Below, piece by piece: positions 1-13,524 of a stretch of 64,000 nucleotides of DNA. The stretch comes from Rallus limicola. Lineage: Eukaryota > Chordata > Aves > Gruiformes > Rallidae. Each line of letters starts with the position of its first letter. Positions within the stretch are counted from its first letter, which is position 1. The stretch covers positions 11,786,001-11,850,000 of the forward strand of contig JAKCOZ010000014.1 of the NCBI GenBank assembly GCA_022605955.1, read 5' to 3'. Position numbers and translations under genes: made by a program. A model generated the notes under the pieces. The model saw nothing but the letters and a program-made list of their open reading frames with translations. It ran no database searches and was not told where the DNA came from.

Positions 1-899
1 CTTGTGAAAAGTGCCAAACTGACAGCCTTGAAAACATGCACTTAATACATCTCTCTCTGTCAAGCAGAAGAGAGGCAGAAATACCCACCCAAGGTGTACT
101 GAGAGGAGCTGCACAAAACTTCTTGTCTATGGGAAGAACTATACCTGCATGCTGCCCTGGCTGTGCCTGCTTTGGATGATGGAGAGAGGCTTAGTGTAAC
201 GTAGAGGAATCTAACCCACTTGTGGCATGGGCTGGTGTTAGCTACTGCAAGCATCCCAAGGCCATGTAAGCCACAGCCCTGTCTGACTCCCCAGAGGTTT
301 GTACCCATGCTTAATGTCCTCTGGTATTTTATGGTAAGCTGCGCCTGATCTTCAGGAGCACCTGTAACTTCTGTTGCTACAGAGCTGAATCTTACAGAAG
401 TTTTATGAATATATTTTAAAGATGAGATTTGCCCTTTGTATTACGTTTGCACATATATCAGACGATAAATTACATAGCTGCTGTGGTCGTCATTAGCAGA
501 TGTCTCCCCAAGGTTCCAGGGTCACTGCATGATGTACAGACTGGTTGGACCGATTTCAATCCCAAGGGAAAAAAGAGAAAAGAGAAAAAAAGAAAACGAT
601 GACACAAGGCTCAATGAATAATGAGTTGGAGGACCAAGATATAATTATTGCCAGTCAACAGATGTTGTGAAAAACAGGTCAAACAAACTGAATGCATTAC
701 ATCGATGTGGTTATTTTTACCAGCTGATACTTTTGACATAGTACTTCAAGGTGTTTTGTTTAAAAGTTATCACTACACAATTCCCACAGAGTCTGCCTGC
801 AGTGGGCTGGGAAACACACTAATAAGCTTTCAAAGAGTCGTAGCAATTGTTTGGCATAGTATTGGAGGGGCTGGATCTGTGAGCATCAACATTAAGATT
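1..899. other. Intergenic, nothing recognised
   Basis: Unique-looking sequence with only chance open frames. The right part (about 650-900) may be the more decayed 5' continuation of the CR1 relic. Confidence 0.6.
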
Positions 900-1995
900 G
901 AGGGCATTCAACATTTCAAATGAATGCCCTGGAAATGACTATAAAATCGCTGCTAATAAAATTTGCAGATGACATAAAGTCAACAATGAGGACAGAGCAC
1001 TCATACAAACTGACCAGGAGCTCAGCAATCCTGGATCATTCTAACAAAATGTGGTTTTATGCAGTGAAATGTAAAGTAATTCATTTAGCAGTATGGAATC
1101 AAGCCAAAGTTACAGACTTCATCCTGTGGAAGAATGGATCTGAAAAAGATTATAGTAGAAAAGCAATTCAACATGGACTCCAAAGGTGATTCTGTGATAA
1201 AACACGAGCAGCCTTACCCTGGGACTTCTAAACTGATGGTTAGAGTAGGGCTAAGGAAGTGATTTTACTGGGTAGAACACTGGGGCAAGTTATACTGGAA
1301 TACAACATCTGTTTTTGGTGTCCACGTGTTTAGACAATATTTGAAACAGGAAAGGGTTTCCAAAAGGAGAGAAATCTTTGCAGAAAGACACTCAAGAGCC
1401 TAGTGCTTTGGCTTATCAAAAATCATATTGAAGGGACTGATTTACACCACAGCAGTGCCCTTGTTGTAGGCAGAAAACAGAAGGGTTCCTCAGTCTAGTG
1501 GAGAAAACCGTATAAAGGACTAGCAGTTGGAAATTAAGGCCAGAAAAATTCAAATTAGAAAATTGAAGGGGGTTTTGTCTTTTTTCTCTTTTTTCCTTTC
1601 CTTTCCTTTCCTTTCCTTTCCTTTCCTTTCCTTTCCTTTCCTTTCCTTTCCTTTCCTTTCCTTTCCTTTCCTTTCCTTTCCTTTCCTTTCCTTTCCTTTC
1701 CTTTCCTTTCCTTTCCTTTCCTTTCCTTTCCTTTCCTTTCCTTTCCTTTCCTTTCCTTTCCTTTCCTTTCTTTTTTTCTTTTTTTTTTGTGTCTGTAGTT
1801 AAGGTGATCAACCACTGGAACACATGACCAAAGGAACAAGTCATTCTCCATCTCATGGCATCTTCAAATCAGGCTGTGCCTTAGCCAAATGCAAATTATT
1901 TGCTTCATTACAGACATAACTGCAAGGAATTTAATGGCCTGTGATGCACAGGAGACTATACCAGATGATCCCTTTTCACCTTAACCTCTGTGCAC
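900..1995 (+). mobile_element. Decayed CR1-type LINE, 3' part, interrupted by a microsatellite
   Basis: A short translation at 944-1084 retains the reverse transcriptase catalytic signature (KFADDIK) and, further on, KCKVIHL, both typical of CR1. The 1300-1380 segment resembles the part of CR1 that reads TTGGTGTCCAC and then GGAAAGGGTTTCCAAAAGGAG. After the pentanucleotide array the element resumes (GATCAACCACTGGAACA) and ends with the characteristic GGCCTGTGATGCACAGGAG and ATGATCCCTTTT near 1990. The frame is broken many times, so this is a non-functional relic. The 5' end is uncertain and may extend left of 900. Confidence 0.8.
1592..1771. repeat. (CCTTT)n / (AAAGG)n microsatellite, about 35 uninterrupted copies
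   Basis: This is a perfect pentanucleotide array inside the CR1 relic, flanked by T-rich sequence. It is all pyrimidine on the + strand. The apparent Lys-Gly-Lys-Glu-Arg and Ser-Phe-Pro-Phe-Leu open frames across it are artefacts of the repeat. Confidence 0.98.
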
Positions 1996-4900
1996 CAATG
2001 AATAAAAGGAATGACTTCTGCTACTGCAGAGAGATACTGCCGACTGGGAAAGGATGAACTGGTGCTTTTGGCATCCAGGGTGCTTCCAACAACCAGAAGC
2101 TTAATGCTTTACTTACAACTCTACCCTTTGGTAGTTATTAGAGGGCAAGAAATTAATTTATTTTGGGGGGGATTTCCACTACTAAATTCTTTCCTACTAG
2201 CTCACTTGGAAAACAAAATTTCTTTATTTCCTTCACTTTAAATTTATACTTTCAATACATTAATTTAAGCAACTGCATGTCTTTATTTGCTAAGCAAATG
2301 AAGCAAATCATCTGGAGCTTCCTATTGTTACCTGTGATAAATAGTTAATACTAAGCCCATAGAAATTAAAGGGAGCCTCCACAGAGTTTTCCCAGTGGAA
2401 GTTTTATCGGGTTCACTTGCGTTCAGACAGTCATTGTGCAGTTTTCTGGCATTCACATCCAGTCAGTAGTGTAGATTTCAGCTACATCGGCACAGATCTG
2501 GGTGCACACCTGGGGACTCCATCTGCATTGGTTCAAACATTACACTCTGTACGTTGAGTATTTTTATAAACCAGCTAAAAGCTTCTTAAAATGACATCTA
2601 TGATTTGTTACCCATTTCTGAAGCAAATTATATTTTGCCAAGAGTCAGATCATTCTGTAAATATCTTTTCCATAATTAGGAGAGTATTGACTTACATTGT
2701 AAGGCTTATGTTCATAATAACAGTACCAAATAACTTGGGTTTTTAACTTCACTGCTTCCCCCAAAAGCAAGGGACGATATTCTGGAAGACCTGAAGGAAA
2801 TTCATCCCAATAATTTTGACTTAGCTCCTACAATAAAAACACCCTTTTCTGAAGTGCTAATTTTTGTCTGTCATACCTGCCTCCCTGCTTCATCAAAACA
2901 CCTTGAAAACTTGGCTTTTGGATGTACTTGAGAAAAATTTATTTCAGTTAAGCAAAGATCCTGGATGTGGAATGTTAGAGCTGGCTCTACTTCTGCTAAC
3001 TTCACTGGGAACTCTATGTCACATTTTCTCACTATTAATAGTTTGGGATTTTTTAATGTAAGTAGCAGCAATACTGAATATCGTACCGTAAATGAATTAG
3101 AAAACATGTAGCAGGGGCCCTATTCTTCAGCAGTTGTTCTCTATTACCTCACATTTTATTATAATGGGCTTGCCTGTAGTAAAAAGATGTTCTGTGTACA
3201 TTATTCAAGCAGAGTGGTGGTCCATACTTACCTCTCCTAGCCAGCACAGCATCATAATAAATAATAATTTTTAAAAGTGTAATTATATTAGTAATACTTT
3301 ATGTACTCCTCAAACAGAAGAATATGTATCAGTGATACATATATGAAGATGATGAAGGGATTTACCCTTAATTTGGTTAATTTGGTGACAAGAGGTTAGG
3401 ATGGGAACAGGTGGATCCAAAGCACTGGGAGAGACTATATACTATAATAAAGTATCTAGATAAAAATGTTTTATTTATTTAACTGGTTTATGAAATTATA
3501 CATACCTATATATATGTTTAATACACAAGGAAACTTTGCCCAGTCAGAATGCATGACACATTTCATTCTGCGGTCAAGAAAAACCTGTAACATTCCATGT
3601 TCGAGTCCATGCTTTTGTTCTTTCCAGGAAAAAATCCCCAACAAAACAAATCCTCCCCCCAAAAAACCCTTGTAGCAGTGCACCACTGATGCACTAACTC
3701 CTACTGAGAATATTTTCTCAGCTGGGAACGACAATGTCATCAGAGAGTAGATACTTTGAGGAGTATCTAATGGAAAGGAGGAAGACTCCACAAAGTGGGA
3801 AGCTCATCATGAATTAGAAAACCTGTGATGAGTTCCCTGTCCTGTCACTGACACTTCTGTGCCCAGAGGCCACCCAGAGAATGTCTTCAGTGTTTCTGGT
3901 CCCTGTCCAGTGGTTCATCACCTCAGAGCCATGTTGTGAGTCTCTCAGATCTGACTGTAATGAGGAACCATATCAAGAACGAGCAGGTAGATGTAAGAGA
4001 CAGGAGGATAATATCTGCCTTTACTAGGGGACAGATACTGCCTTGATAAGCCAGGACATGGATCCTTGCTGTTAAGATATGAACACAAGAATTATTAAAT
4101 GAATGGGTGTCATAACAGAAATAATAACACTGACCTCTAGTTTTCATCAGTCTTAATGCTGTTCCCTCATTATAACAAACTATTTACCCTTTGGCCTCAT
4201 GTTATGCACATGGGAATCAGATTATTGCCTCATAAAACAAAGGAGCAGTGAGATTATCACTTAAGTAATGGCCCCAAACATACTGTTAGCACAGTGTCAT
4301 GGGCTGCTGCTGTACAGCAGAGTGGTTTTACTCCTTTCATCGGGGCACAGTCCCAGTAACACAGGCAGTGGAGCAGGTAGAAATGTCATGGAGCAAGCAA
4401 GCACAGCTTTCTATTCACCCTCAGAGCAGTCAATCCCCAGAATTTTATCCCTGCAACATGTTAAACCTCAGAAAGCTCATACCCATTTAGAAATGATAGC
4501 TGCTGCCTCTGTGCCAAATTGCTTTATCAGTTTTTAGATAACTGATTCCCTCCTCCCTTTTCCCCCCCTTTTCACCCTTCCCCCCCCCCCCAGTATTTGC
4601 TGATTAAATGTTTGTACACTGTTACATGGGGAAATACAGAGCACTCAGGGAAAAAAAAGAGGGGGGAAAAAGAAAAAAAAAGGGGGAAAAAAAAATAGGC
4701 CTTGATAATTTAAGAGCTGGTATTTCAGAACAAGAATGTCAAGCAGTTTAGATCTTGTTGACGTTGAACCCTGGGGCTCTTCCTCCCTCCTGCTTTTTCT
4801 TCATGTTTAAAGCAGGCAGAGTGATCCTAGGTTAAGGGCACGTAGTCAGATACCTCTGCTGGGGATTCTCCTGACCCACTCCAAGCACACAGCAGAGACT

Positions 4901-5144
4901 GAAGCCCGGGGAGACAAGGATCTGTGGATATAATGCCAGCATTGTCTACACTTTCATTTCTGCCGTACGCTGGCCCCTCGCCTCCTCTGCATTCATTGGC
5001 ACTGTTACATTTATCTTGGGAGCGAGGCCATCGTAGGCTGCATATTTATTAATCATTCTTACCTGCTTCCCTTTTTGTTCTTTGCTCCCATCCTTCTCAG
5101 CTTAGGGAGACAGCAGCACGGTAGCATACCATACCCAAAGCCCT
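1996..5144. other. Intergenic, low-complexity tracts only
   Basis: I see no gene. There is a C12 run at 4580-4591 and an A/G-rich tract at about 4650-4697. The 4225-4260 segment faintly resembles a MIR-type SINE, but too weakly to call. Confidence 0.6.
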
Positions 5145-5320
5145 TGCACAGCACTTCTTCTATCCACAGATCTCAAAGCACTCTACAAAGGTAAGTGCTG
5201 ATACAACAACTGCCATCCCTGTTTGCCAAATCAGAGAAGAGAAGCTAGGAGAGACTCCCAAGGGGGCCAGCGACACGGGGTGGAAGAAACCTTGTGGCTT
5301 CCATACAGCAGGTTGTGTGT
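5145..5320 (+). mobile_element. MIR-like CORE-SINE relic
   Basis: ATCTCAAAGCACTCTACAAAG is followed by a segment like the MIR core (CCCTGTTTGCCAAATCAGAGA) and a degraded tail. This arrangement (AAAGCACTTTACAAA, then a core with AAACTGAGGCACAGA) is typical of amniote MIR elements. It is highly diverged. Confidence 0.55.
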
Positions 5321-7039
5321 TATGCTATGTGCCTCTTAAGCCCAGTAGCCTGGGGGAAAGGCCTCTCTTGTCCTACATCAGAGACATTTTGACCAGCAGA
5401 AGACATCCTTTTAAACAGCAATTCCGAGAGCTGCAGCACTGTGTGCTTTAGTGGACAAGCCAGTGCAGTGTAGTATTATCTGTGGCAATCGTTACTTTTG
5501 TCTCAGGACTCTGCAAAACTCCTTCCTGACCACTGCCTCCCGTAGGGATTCCTAGGCTGGCGGGGTAAGCAGGCTCCAAAGGGTGTGAAGGGATCAGGAA
5601 ATTAATATATGCATCAGGAGATTTAGAAGAGGTGACTAAACCCCTGGTTATTAGCAGCTATCTCTAGACACCCCTCCCTCCCAGAGCCAGGCTCCAACCA
5701 CCCCAGGTAGGCAGAGCTTTCCCCGATCACATAGACACAGCAGCAAAATTTTGATTTCCCTGAAAGTAGTGGTGTCTGCATAATATCACCCCGCTGATTT
5801 TTATATCTTGATCTCAGCTTTGTTTATCTTCTAAGAACAGTTACAAAAATAAAATCCAGATTTATTTTTTTTAAGTACTGATGAGGATGGGAGTCTGGAT
5901 GTCTCAGGGATTAGGTAATGGGAGAGTCTTTGGCTTGGAGTCACCCATTCAACTGTGGTCAGGTCAGCCTTGTGTTAGCATTTATATTGTCCGCTATCCC
6001 ATGTACTGAGAAGTTGGTGGTCTTAGTCTGATGTGTAGCTCAAAAAGAACATTTTACTGTAATGCAAAGGGGATTTATTAGCAACAAGGCTGAGGAGTAC
6101 ACGAGCATGGAAAACTAAGCAGACCTGAAACGTCTGGGCTGTACCAGGATTTCAGTACACTAGAAGATGCTATGGATGATGCTGACCATGCTGCACATCC
6201 CTTGCAGGTGGGAAACACCTCATTTGCAACCAGTCCAGCACCTTCTCAAAGGCGGTATCACCCCTTTACATTTAAGAGAGGCTAAACATTAGCCTTGTTC
6301 TCCTTTCATAACTGAAATTTCAGTAGATTCATGATTTATCTGACCCCTTTTTGGCTCACACCAGCATATGAGCTCTGTGTAATTTTGTATACTATTATCT
6401 CCACCAAAAACATTCTGTGGTTTCTTTTTCCCTCATGGTGTAAGTACAAGATCTATAATGCAGTACTTGCAGCCACTGCCAAGGCCTTGGACAGTTGTGG
6501 GGCAAAACATGAATTAAAAGTGGATTTAAAAAAAAAAAACACCTTCCTTAATGGTACCTTTGTAACTGATTAGATTTGGTAATGGACTTGCAAATGAAGT
6601 TTAAACATTAATCTAAGAGCTCAATTAGGTAAGGTATTATGGTGCAGCAGAGATTTCCTCCATTCCCCAAGCAAGTGAAAAAAAGCCTTGGAGATGAAGA
6701 CAAAATCAGCTTCTTTTTCTTTCTTGTCTTTTGAAAGGTTTAGCAGAGGTTGTTACTGAATTAATGAAATCCTATTGATTCATGTATCCTTTCTAATAAG
6801 TGAAATGGAAGGGGATATAATTTACGTTTCCTGCAGTGGTTTCATACTGCAACTGGCAACACCAGTGAGCCCCCATAGGCCTTAAAATCCCAAAGCAAAT
6901 CAGACATCTCTGGAGGTCACCTGCAGACTGGAGATACGTTAGGAAGCCATCTGAGTCTTTTGAATAAACTCTTAAGATTTTGCTTTGCACCAGGAGGCAT
7001 AAAGCACACTTTTCCAAGTGACCAAGTTACTGGGCCCCG
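5321..7039. other. Intergenic, nothing recognised
   Basis: No coding, RNA or repeat signal that I can support beyond a short A10 run near 6530. Confidence 0.6.
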
Positions 7040-7044
7040 TAGTG

Positions 7045-7165
7045 TTTGCTAACAAAGGTTTAAACTCAGTCGCACTTAACCACATGTTTAAATGGGAATT
7101 AAGCATATTATTAAAGTTAAGTGTGTGCTTAAGTACTGCCCTAAATAGAAATGCTTTCCTGAATC
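7045..7165. repeat. Ancient sauropsid interspersed repeat built of TTAAGCA-type inverted units
   Basis: The segment contains CACTTAACCACATGTTTAAA, ATTAAGCATATTATTAAAG and GTGTGTGCTTAAGTACTG. It resembles a family common in bird and turtle DNA in which AAGCATGTGCTTAA-like units recur. I cannot give its class with confidence; the symmetric units suggest a DNA-transposon relic. Confidence 0.45.
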
Positions 7166-7194
7166 CAGAATAGCAGCGAAGAGTAATTCCTTCC

Positions 7195-7290
7195 ACTGCA
7201 GGCCTTGCCGGGTGGAATGCCATAACCTACATTATGCAGGAGGTCAGGCTGGGTGGTAGGCTGTTCTCATCCTGTTTGGACCTCCAGCCT
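7195..7290 (+). mobile_element. CR1 3'-end fragment
   Basis: CATTATGCAGGAGGTCAG followed by a decayed GATGAT/CCCTTCTGGCC-like end matches the 3' terminus of CR1 LINEs of the type seen at 1950-1995. It is short and heavily mutated. Confidence 0.55.
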
Positions 7291-10200
7291 GTGAATAGGA
7301 CACATCGTTGATCAAATACCAATTTTCCAACTGGACTATGTCCAGCGCAAGAGAACAGTGTTTAGAATTATAAGAAGGAAATAAAGACAGGCTGGGGTAA
7401 TTAAACACAGGGGACATTTTTTCCATTCACAAGCCCCAGCCATCAGTGTTTTGGATAACTTGTTCTATTAAAAAGCTATCTTGCTACAATGTATTTGAAC
7501 AATCCTTTATTCTGCTCATTCTATTAAGGTTGCTTTAAAATTATTCCACTGAGTATTGCCAGCAGCTTTGAGACCTTTAGCACACAGCATTAAGTAGAAA
7601 TGAATAAAGACTTGGCTAAAATAACACATGGCAACTCACTTAAAAAGCACTGTCAAGACATTTTATACACCTTTGCTTTTACTCCAGTTTGTTTATAATA
7701 TACCTCTGAGAAGCATGAAAACACTTGATTCTTCCCACTGGCATTTGGTTCTTTACACTGTGCAAATAGATGTTGTCTTCAGTGGCAGTGTGAGCGAGCC
7801 CAGCTCTGGCTCTTTCCTCTCAGGAGTCTCAGTTTGCACAGTCCCCTGCTCTGCTGGACCATCTTCATTGTCTATCAGCAGCAGAGGTGTCCCAATAATT
7901 GCTCCTACACAGCCATGTGATGAAGGGAGCATCTCTAATGCAGTATTGGTCGTGTGACTGTGAGACCTTAAAACATAAACCCTTGAAAAGTAACAGATAA
8001 CATTTGCACTCAGGCACTAAAATGTCCTCACAGTACATGAATCCAGGAGATGCCAAGTTTGTTATTCAGTTGTCCACTGTGGTTTCCCACCGCAAGAGCC
8101 ATGTTCAGTGAGAGACACTTGTTCCACATGCACCTAGTGATGCCTTACAACCCAGTGATGTCCTTCAGCTGCTGCAGAGAGGACATCCTGAGCAGGAGTA
8201 CTGTTTTGCTGGCTGCGACAGTTTGTCAGTGGGATGAAAGTACCAATGCAGCCTCAGGTATACAAGCTTCACAGCATCAGCTGGGCACATGTAGTGGGGT
8301 GAGAACTGAGAAACTCAGCATAACCATCCAAACCGTCTCCCTTAGATGTGGGCTGACAGCCTCAGCTGCACTGCTTTGTGTGAGATAGAAGTCTTCCCTG
8401 GGTGGTGCACTGAAGTAGACAATCATTTGCCTTGTGCCCCATCTTCTTGCACTCTGGTGCTTCTGCAACATATTCATCACAGCTCCTCCTTCCCCATCTT
8501 GCTGTCATTTGACTGCCTCTGGAGAAGCAGGAATGTGGAGTCAAGTGACTAAGTTGCTGATTCAGTTCTTTCTGAGGTAGCACCAGTGCTCTGGCAGCTT
8601 TAATTACATGGAAAAAAATTGTTTAGAAATGTGGGGGCTTTTCATAAGCCCTAAGGTCAGATCCTCGTCTATTCTGGCATCAATCAGGAGGATGTCAACA
8701 AGAGCCAGTGAAATCTGGTTTAAAGTACAGCCGTAATTCCCTTCCAAGTCTTCTAACAGAGTGTAGATGCCACTACATAACAGTTGCCTGTCAGCAACCA
8801 AACAAAACTCTGCTGGAAGTTGTTGCTAGGACAAGCTATTAAAAATTTGCTTCCATTGGTCCAAGGGCTATCCCTTAACCCACCATCTTCCTTCCTACTT
8901 CTCCACTGCCTCCTCACCCAGACTTGGAACCACGCAAAGTGACAGTTGTTGGTGACAGCACCCATCTCTGTGAGAAAAATGGTAAAAATCCAGCCCAGGA
9001 GCAACCCAGGGAACAAAATTGGAATTTATTGAAGTCAAGAAGAAAAGCCACCCAGGGGAACTAAGATTTCACAGTATTATGAGGTGGCGTTACGGGCATT
9101 TCCATCATACTTCACTGATCTCCTGAGAGCAAGGCTTCACCTGTCTTTAAAGAGAAAGGCAGCAATTGTTTCATAGCACTGTGCAGCACTTCCTGACAGC
9201 TTATGACAAAATGGGAAGTGGAAACTGGACTTTTTTTTCTTCAAAGATCATTGCCACTGTGTCACCGACCATTTCTCTCTAATGAATTGCATGATACAGC
9301 CCCAAGAGACCTTGCTTGAAGAACAGCGCTCCAAAGGTGAGCTACTGTGAAAGCTCTTTATGACAGCTTTCTCCAGATTTGACGATTTCCTTTCCCCAAT
9401 CCTCTCACATGCTAGGCATGAGCACTGCTCACTCTCTGCTTTCCCTTCACCTGCTTTCCATGGAAAGGTCTGAACTCCTCTATGCAAAGACGTCTCTGGA
9501 AGTTTTTTACCTCAGACACAGCCATACTAAGATGAATATTCAAAAGAAGCCTTTGCCTGAAGAACTTCTGCAACATTTGTCCATCAGCTGCATTTTGACA
9601 TGCTAAGGGAATCTGACCTGTAATAGGCAACAGGTATTTAAAGAGAAAAAAACCCTTGCTTTTTGCAAAGTATTTGGGTTCTCAAAGTACATTGGCCCTC
9701 ATCGTGAGCTACTGCAAATATGTGTATTTCCACCAGCTGTGATATATTTACAATGACTTGGCCCCACCAGGGTTTTGTCCTTTGTGTTTCCTTTGAATTA
9801 GCCTTGTGACAGTTCTTTCCCTAAGAAATAGGGCTTGGACTCCTGGCTGCATTATGGGGTGCAACAAATAGCTACCCATGAAACATGAGGGGGTACCCAT
9901 CCCTTGGCCCATCATAAAAGGGAGGTACATGACTGACAAGTCAGATACTTCAAGAGAGGTATTACAGGTGCCTGGTACCTTGCTAGTGGGGTCAGATGTC
10001 TCTGAGCACTTTTCTATTTATGGGGAGCTTTTGAGACAATGCAGTTGAGATTTATTTTAGAGTATTTGATTCAGGGAACACTTGCAGAGTTGAATTTTGT
10101 CTCTGTACTTGTATTGTTTATGTGCCTGTGTGCATGTGTATTTATATAGCATGTATATATAGTAGGCAAGTTGCTTTGGTTGGCTGCTCTTCAGATTCAG

Positions 10201-11584
10201 GACACAAAAAAATCAACAGTTTCATAACTCACTGTTAACAATCACAGACCTTTCCAGCCTCCCAAACCATAACTGTTCTCTATGTTTTGAAAGATCAGAT
10301 GACATGGACCGCTGCCTCATAACGGTACCTCGTAACAGTAAGTATTCAAGTTGGACATCGCATTAGACTGCTAAATTGCAGCCAATAATCATGGCTCAAA
10401 GCATATCTCTGACATAAGCATAAATATTGCTCATCAAATGTTATGGGAGAGGAATATAAAAATCTTACTTAGTCTCTCACTGAAGCAGTAAACAGCACAG
10501 CCACAGCACCTGCTACAAACAGCTCTGTAAATCTTTCTATAAGGTGCGGCATGCGGCATCAAGGAATTAATTTGTCATCATGTTCATCTATGTTTTAGGG
10601 AAAGCAAGAGGTTCCTGGGGAGCCAAGTCTAAACCTCTCTGGTGGTGCTCAGCCATGGGAACCTCAGGACCCTGTTTGAGACCTCAGTGATTCTCCATAA
10701 GACTGGAAAGCACAGCTGCTTCTGGCAGCCAATGCGGTGATGTAAAACATGACACCTCCGTCCTTTCTGAGGCAGATTCCCCACTAAAGTCAGCGAGAAT
10801 TTGGCGCCTGTATCAGCAGCCAGTTTGGCCCTCCAAAATAAGGTATCGGTATGCAGTCTTCGAGCCGGTTGCCAGCTGGGATTTGTTTCTGTGGGAGGTG
10901 TCCCTGCATTTAAAAAAATAAATAAACCACGCTAGCACTTTTGTTGCTTAGGTCAGTACAAAACCTGCCTATAGACCAAGACAAAGGTTTAGGATCCAAA
11001 ATATTCCTACTGGATGGTGTTAGTTCATTGGAAAATAATATAATGCAAACTCTAGCCCAGGCAAGATAAACCTTACACTAGCACTCCCTGAGCCGATGAA
11101 ACTGAAGCCTCACAGGCACAGCCAGGCTTCAGTTCAGCCTTCACCTCCACAGAAGAGGGCAGACAGTCATGTGCTGCTCTGCCTGTGCTTCCAGCCAGCC
11201 AGATGCGAGGCAGCCAAGGCATCCTAGGGAGGCATGTGTATCGGATCCAGTGTGTCATATGTACTCTTGATTTGTTTTCCATTTCCACTCTTGGAAGACA
11301 TCCTGATCCATATGTGGGTTAATTATGCACCACGTTCTCCTTTTGCAATCAAGAGGTAACATCAGCATTTTCTTGCAGCTACAGAAATACCTTTACATCG
11401 AAACGGTCTTGTAGGTCAGCATCTTTTCCGACAGCAGAGGTGGAAAGGTGGGGGGGAGACCAGAAATAAATTTCATTTTTATTCCTCTGAGCTATAGACT
11501 TACATTTTAAATAATCAAACCAAAACATTGCATAGGAAGCTCAAATAAGGCTCCAAAATGTATACTGACCATGTGAAAATGACC
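7291..11584. other. Intergenic, nothing firm
   Basis: AT-rich sequence with chance open frames only. The 10775-10835 segment (CCCACTAAAGTCAGCGAGAA) may be a relic of an ancient amniote repeat, but this is weak. Confidence 0.6.
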
Positions 11585-11589
11585 AGGTA

Positions 11590-11690
11590 GTGAAAGATGT
11601 TAGGCATCTACTCCATGTTCAGTGCTAAGCATTTTTGAAAACCAGGCCACTTGGTTTGGGCAGCTAAACAGGCACACAGGAAATCGTTTG
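11590..11690. repeat. Ancient sauropsid interspersed repeat relic
   Basis: TTAGGCATCTACTCCATGTTC, then GCTAAGCATTTTTGAAAACC and AGGCCACTTGG, resembles a widespread bird/turtle repeat with TTAGGCACCTA and TTGAAAATCAGGCCACTTA segments. I am unsure of its class. Confidence 0.4.
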
Positions 11691-13524
11691 CCTTAATTAG
11701 TTCCCCAAAGTTACATAGATTATTAGAAAAATAACTAAAGAAGCATTTTTATTCAGGAGGCAAAATATAATGCAGTGTTAAACTATTAAGTGTAATTTGC
11801 ATGAAACATGGTGTGCACACACAACTCCCTCTGTTTGAACTTTACAGCCTTTCTGTGTAATATTCTAGTAATAATTTCCTCTTTGTAATACTCTGTAGGT
11901 TTCTCTTGCTTTGGGGGATATTAGGTGAACTCTTTTGTAGGTAAAATGACAACTGCAAATGTATGGTAGGATTGTGTAGCTGAGTGGATAAAATACTTTA
12001 AATTATGGCACTATGATAAAGACACCGCTGCAAAGGTTGCAAATCATTTTTCATTTTAAGGTCACTGTTGATAATTCTGCTAACATTTATAGATAGGTTT
12101 AAGAACGAGGTTCATTCTGTTTAAATGTATCACAGGGCTGTATCTGCAGAAAGCTTTCGGTGCCTGCAGAGAACCCCCCAGCCTCCACTCTTCTTCCAGG
12201 GCAAGGGAAGATACAGCCCCCTGTCTGGAAGGGTTCCTCAGGGAATTCTTCACCTTGGCATTAAATATTCTTAATCCAATCTAGAGTCTTTCCTCTCTAG
12301 TTCAAGTGGTAGCCTTTTTTTTCCCAATCTTAGGCCCAGCTTGCGCTAATAACGAGGCTCACAAGCTTATGCATGCATAAGCATGAGGATGTTTTTTACC
12401 TTAGAAAGCTATCTTGTGTGAGATTGCTGGATTTTAAATTTGGGAATTTTCATTGGATTTATACAGAAGAATTATGCAAGCACTCAAGGGACTGTAAAAT
12501 AAATCTCCATCAAATGGATCACCACAGTATCTGGAGATCAGTGTTCTACAGGGCCGTCTGCACGAGGAAAACTAATGTCCGTTTTAAAGACTAACTCAGC
12601 GGCAGTACTGCGCTGGCTGGCTGTGCACAAGGGTAGACACAACTTAGTCTTATCATTCTGTCATGAAAACCTGCTCTCACTGCTGCTGTGAAACCAGTGC
12701 AAGTTTTCCTTGTGGCTCAGCTCCATCGACGCTGATGTTAGTTTTGTCTTGACAAATGCAATCGGAAAGCTGTGATTTCCTCTGCATCCTCAGGGAGAAA
12801 TGACTTCAGGAAGGTGCTTCGACGGCTTGGGAATTTTTCCCAGATTCTGCCCTCAGTTGACTCCTTGGGGAAAAGAATAAAAAAGAAGTGAAAAAAAAAA
12901 AAAAAAAAGAAGCAAAACAAAACAAAACAAAGCCTGGACCTGCAAGTTCAAGAGGAATTTTTCATGAAACTGTCCTAATTTCATGCATGTTGATGTTAAC
13001 ATGGGCTGAGCCTTGCATCAGGCCTAAAGGTGTGGAGGAAAGTCTGTGCACGTGGCCAAATTCTGCCCTTATTGCTCAGCGTAACAGCACAGTCCTTCCT
13101 TGTTATCCTTCTCCTGAACTTAACACTGAAGAAGACAGCTTGATCCTTCGGTCTTGTGATTTTACAATGAGAACAGTAGTTCTCACTTTTTGGAAACAAA
13201 GGCTTGTCCTCTGGCATGGCCCTGCTCCCTCCATGAGTCTCCTAGCAGGCGCTCCTGCAAGAGGGCACAACCCTTTATACCTCAGGAGCCTACACCAGCA
13301 GTGAACCCACCCCGGTCTATCAGAGCAGAGGTGTTATTTATGACAGGAAGCATCTTATTCATGGCTCCTAGCACTGTAAATACACACTGAGGTTCACCCG
13401 CGCCATCACTTCCCAGCTCCATCACATCGCCTCTTTAATTCGGCTTAACTCTCCATCTTAACCTCAACTCCAAAATGCATCCACCACCTCCCTTTCCCTT
13501 TGTGGAGATGGGGGTGCTTGAGAA
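11691..13524. other. Intergenic with an A18 and (AAAAC)n tract
   Basis: No gene is visible. An A18 run (12891-12908) is followed by AAAAC repeats to 12931; it has no recognisable retrotransposon body in front of it. Confidence 0.6.

Noticed and set aside
920..1189. 89-codon frame with a reverse transcriptase FADD motif as a possible active gene
   Set aside because: It is a short surviving piece of a CR1 LINE with stops and frameshifts on both sides.
1416..1856. Open frames of repeated Lys-Gly-Lys-Glu-Arg (minus) and Ser-Phe-Pro-Phe-Leu (plus)
   Set aside because: They are direct translations of the pentanucleotide microsatellite.
12891..12931. A18 and AAAAC tract as the tail of a processed pseudogene
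   Set aside because: The preceding sequence has no recognisable coding remnant and no target-site duplication was seen.
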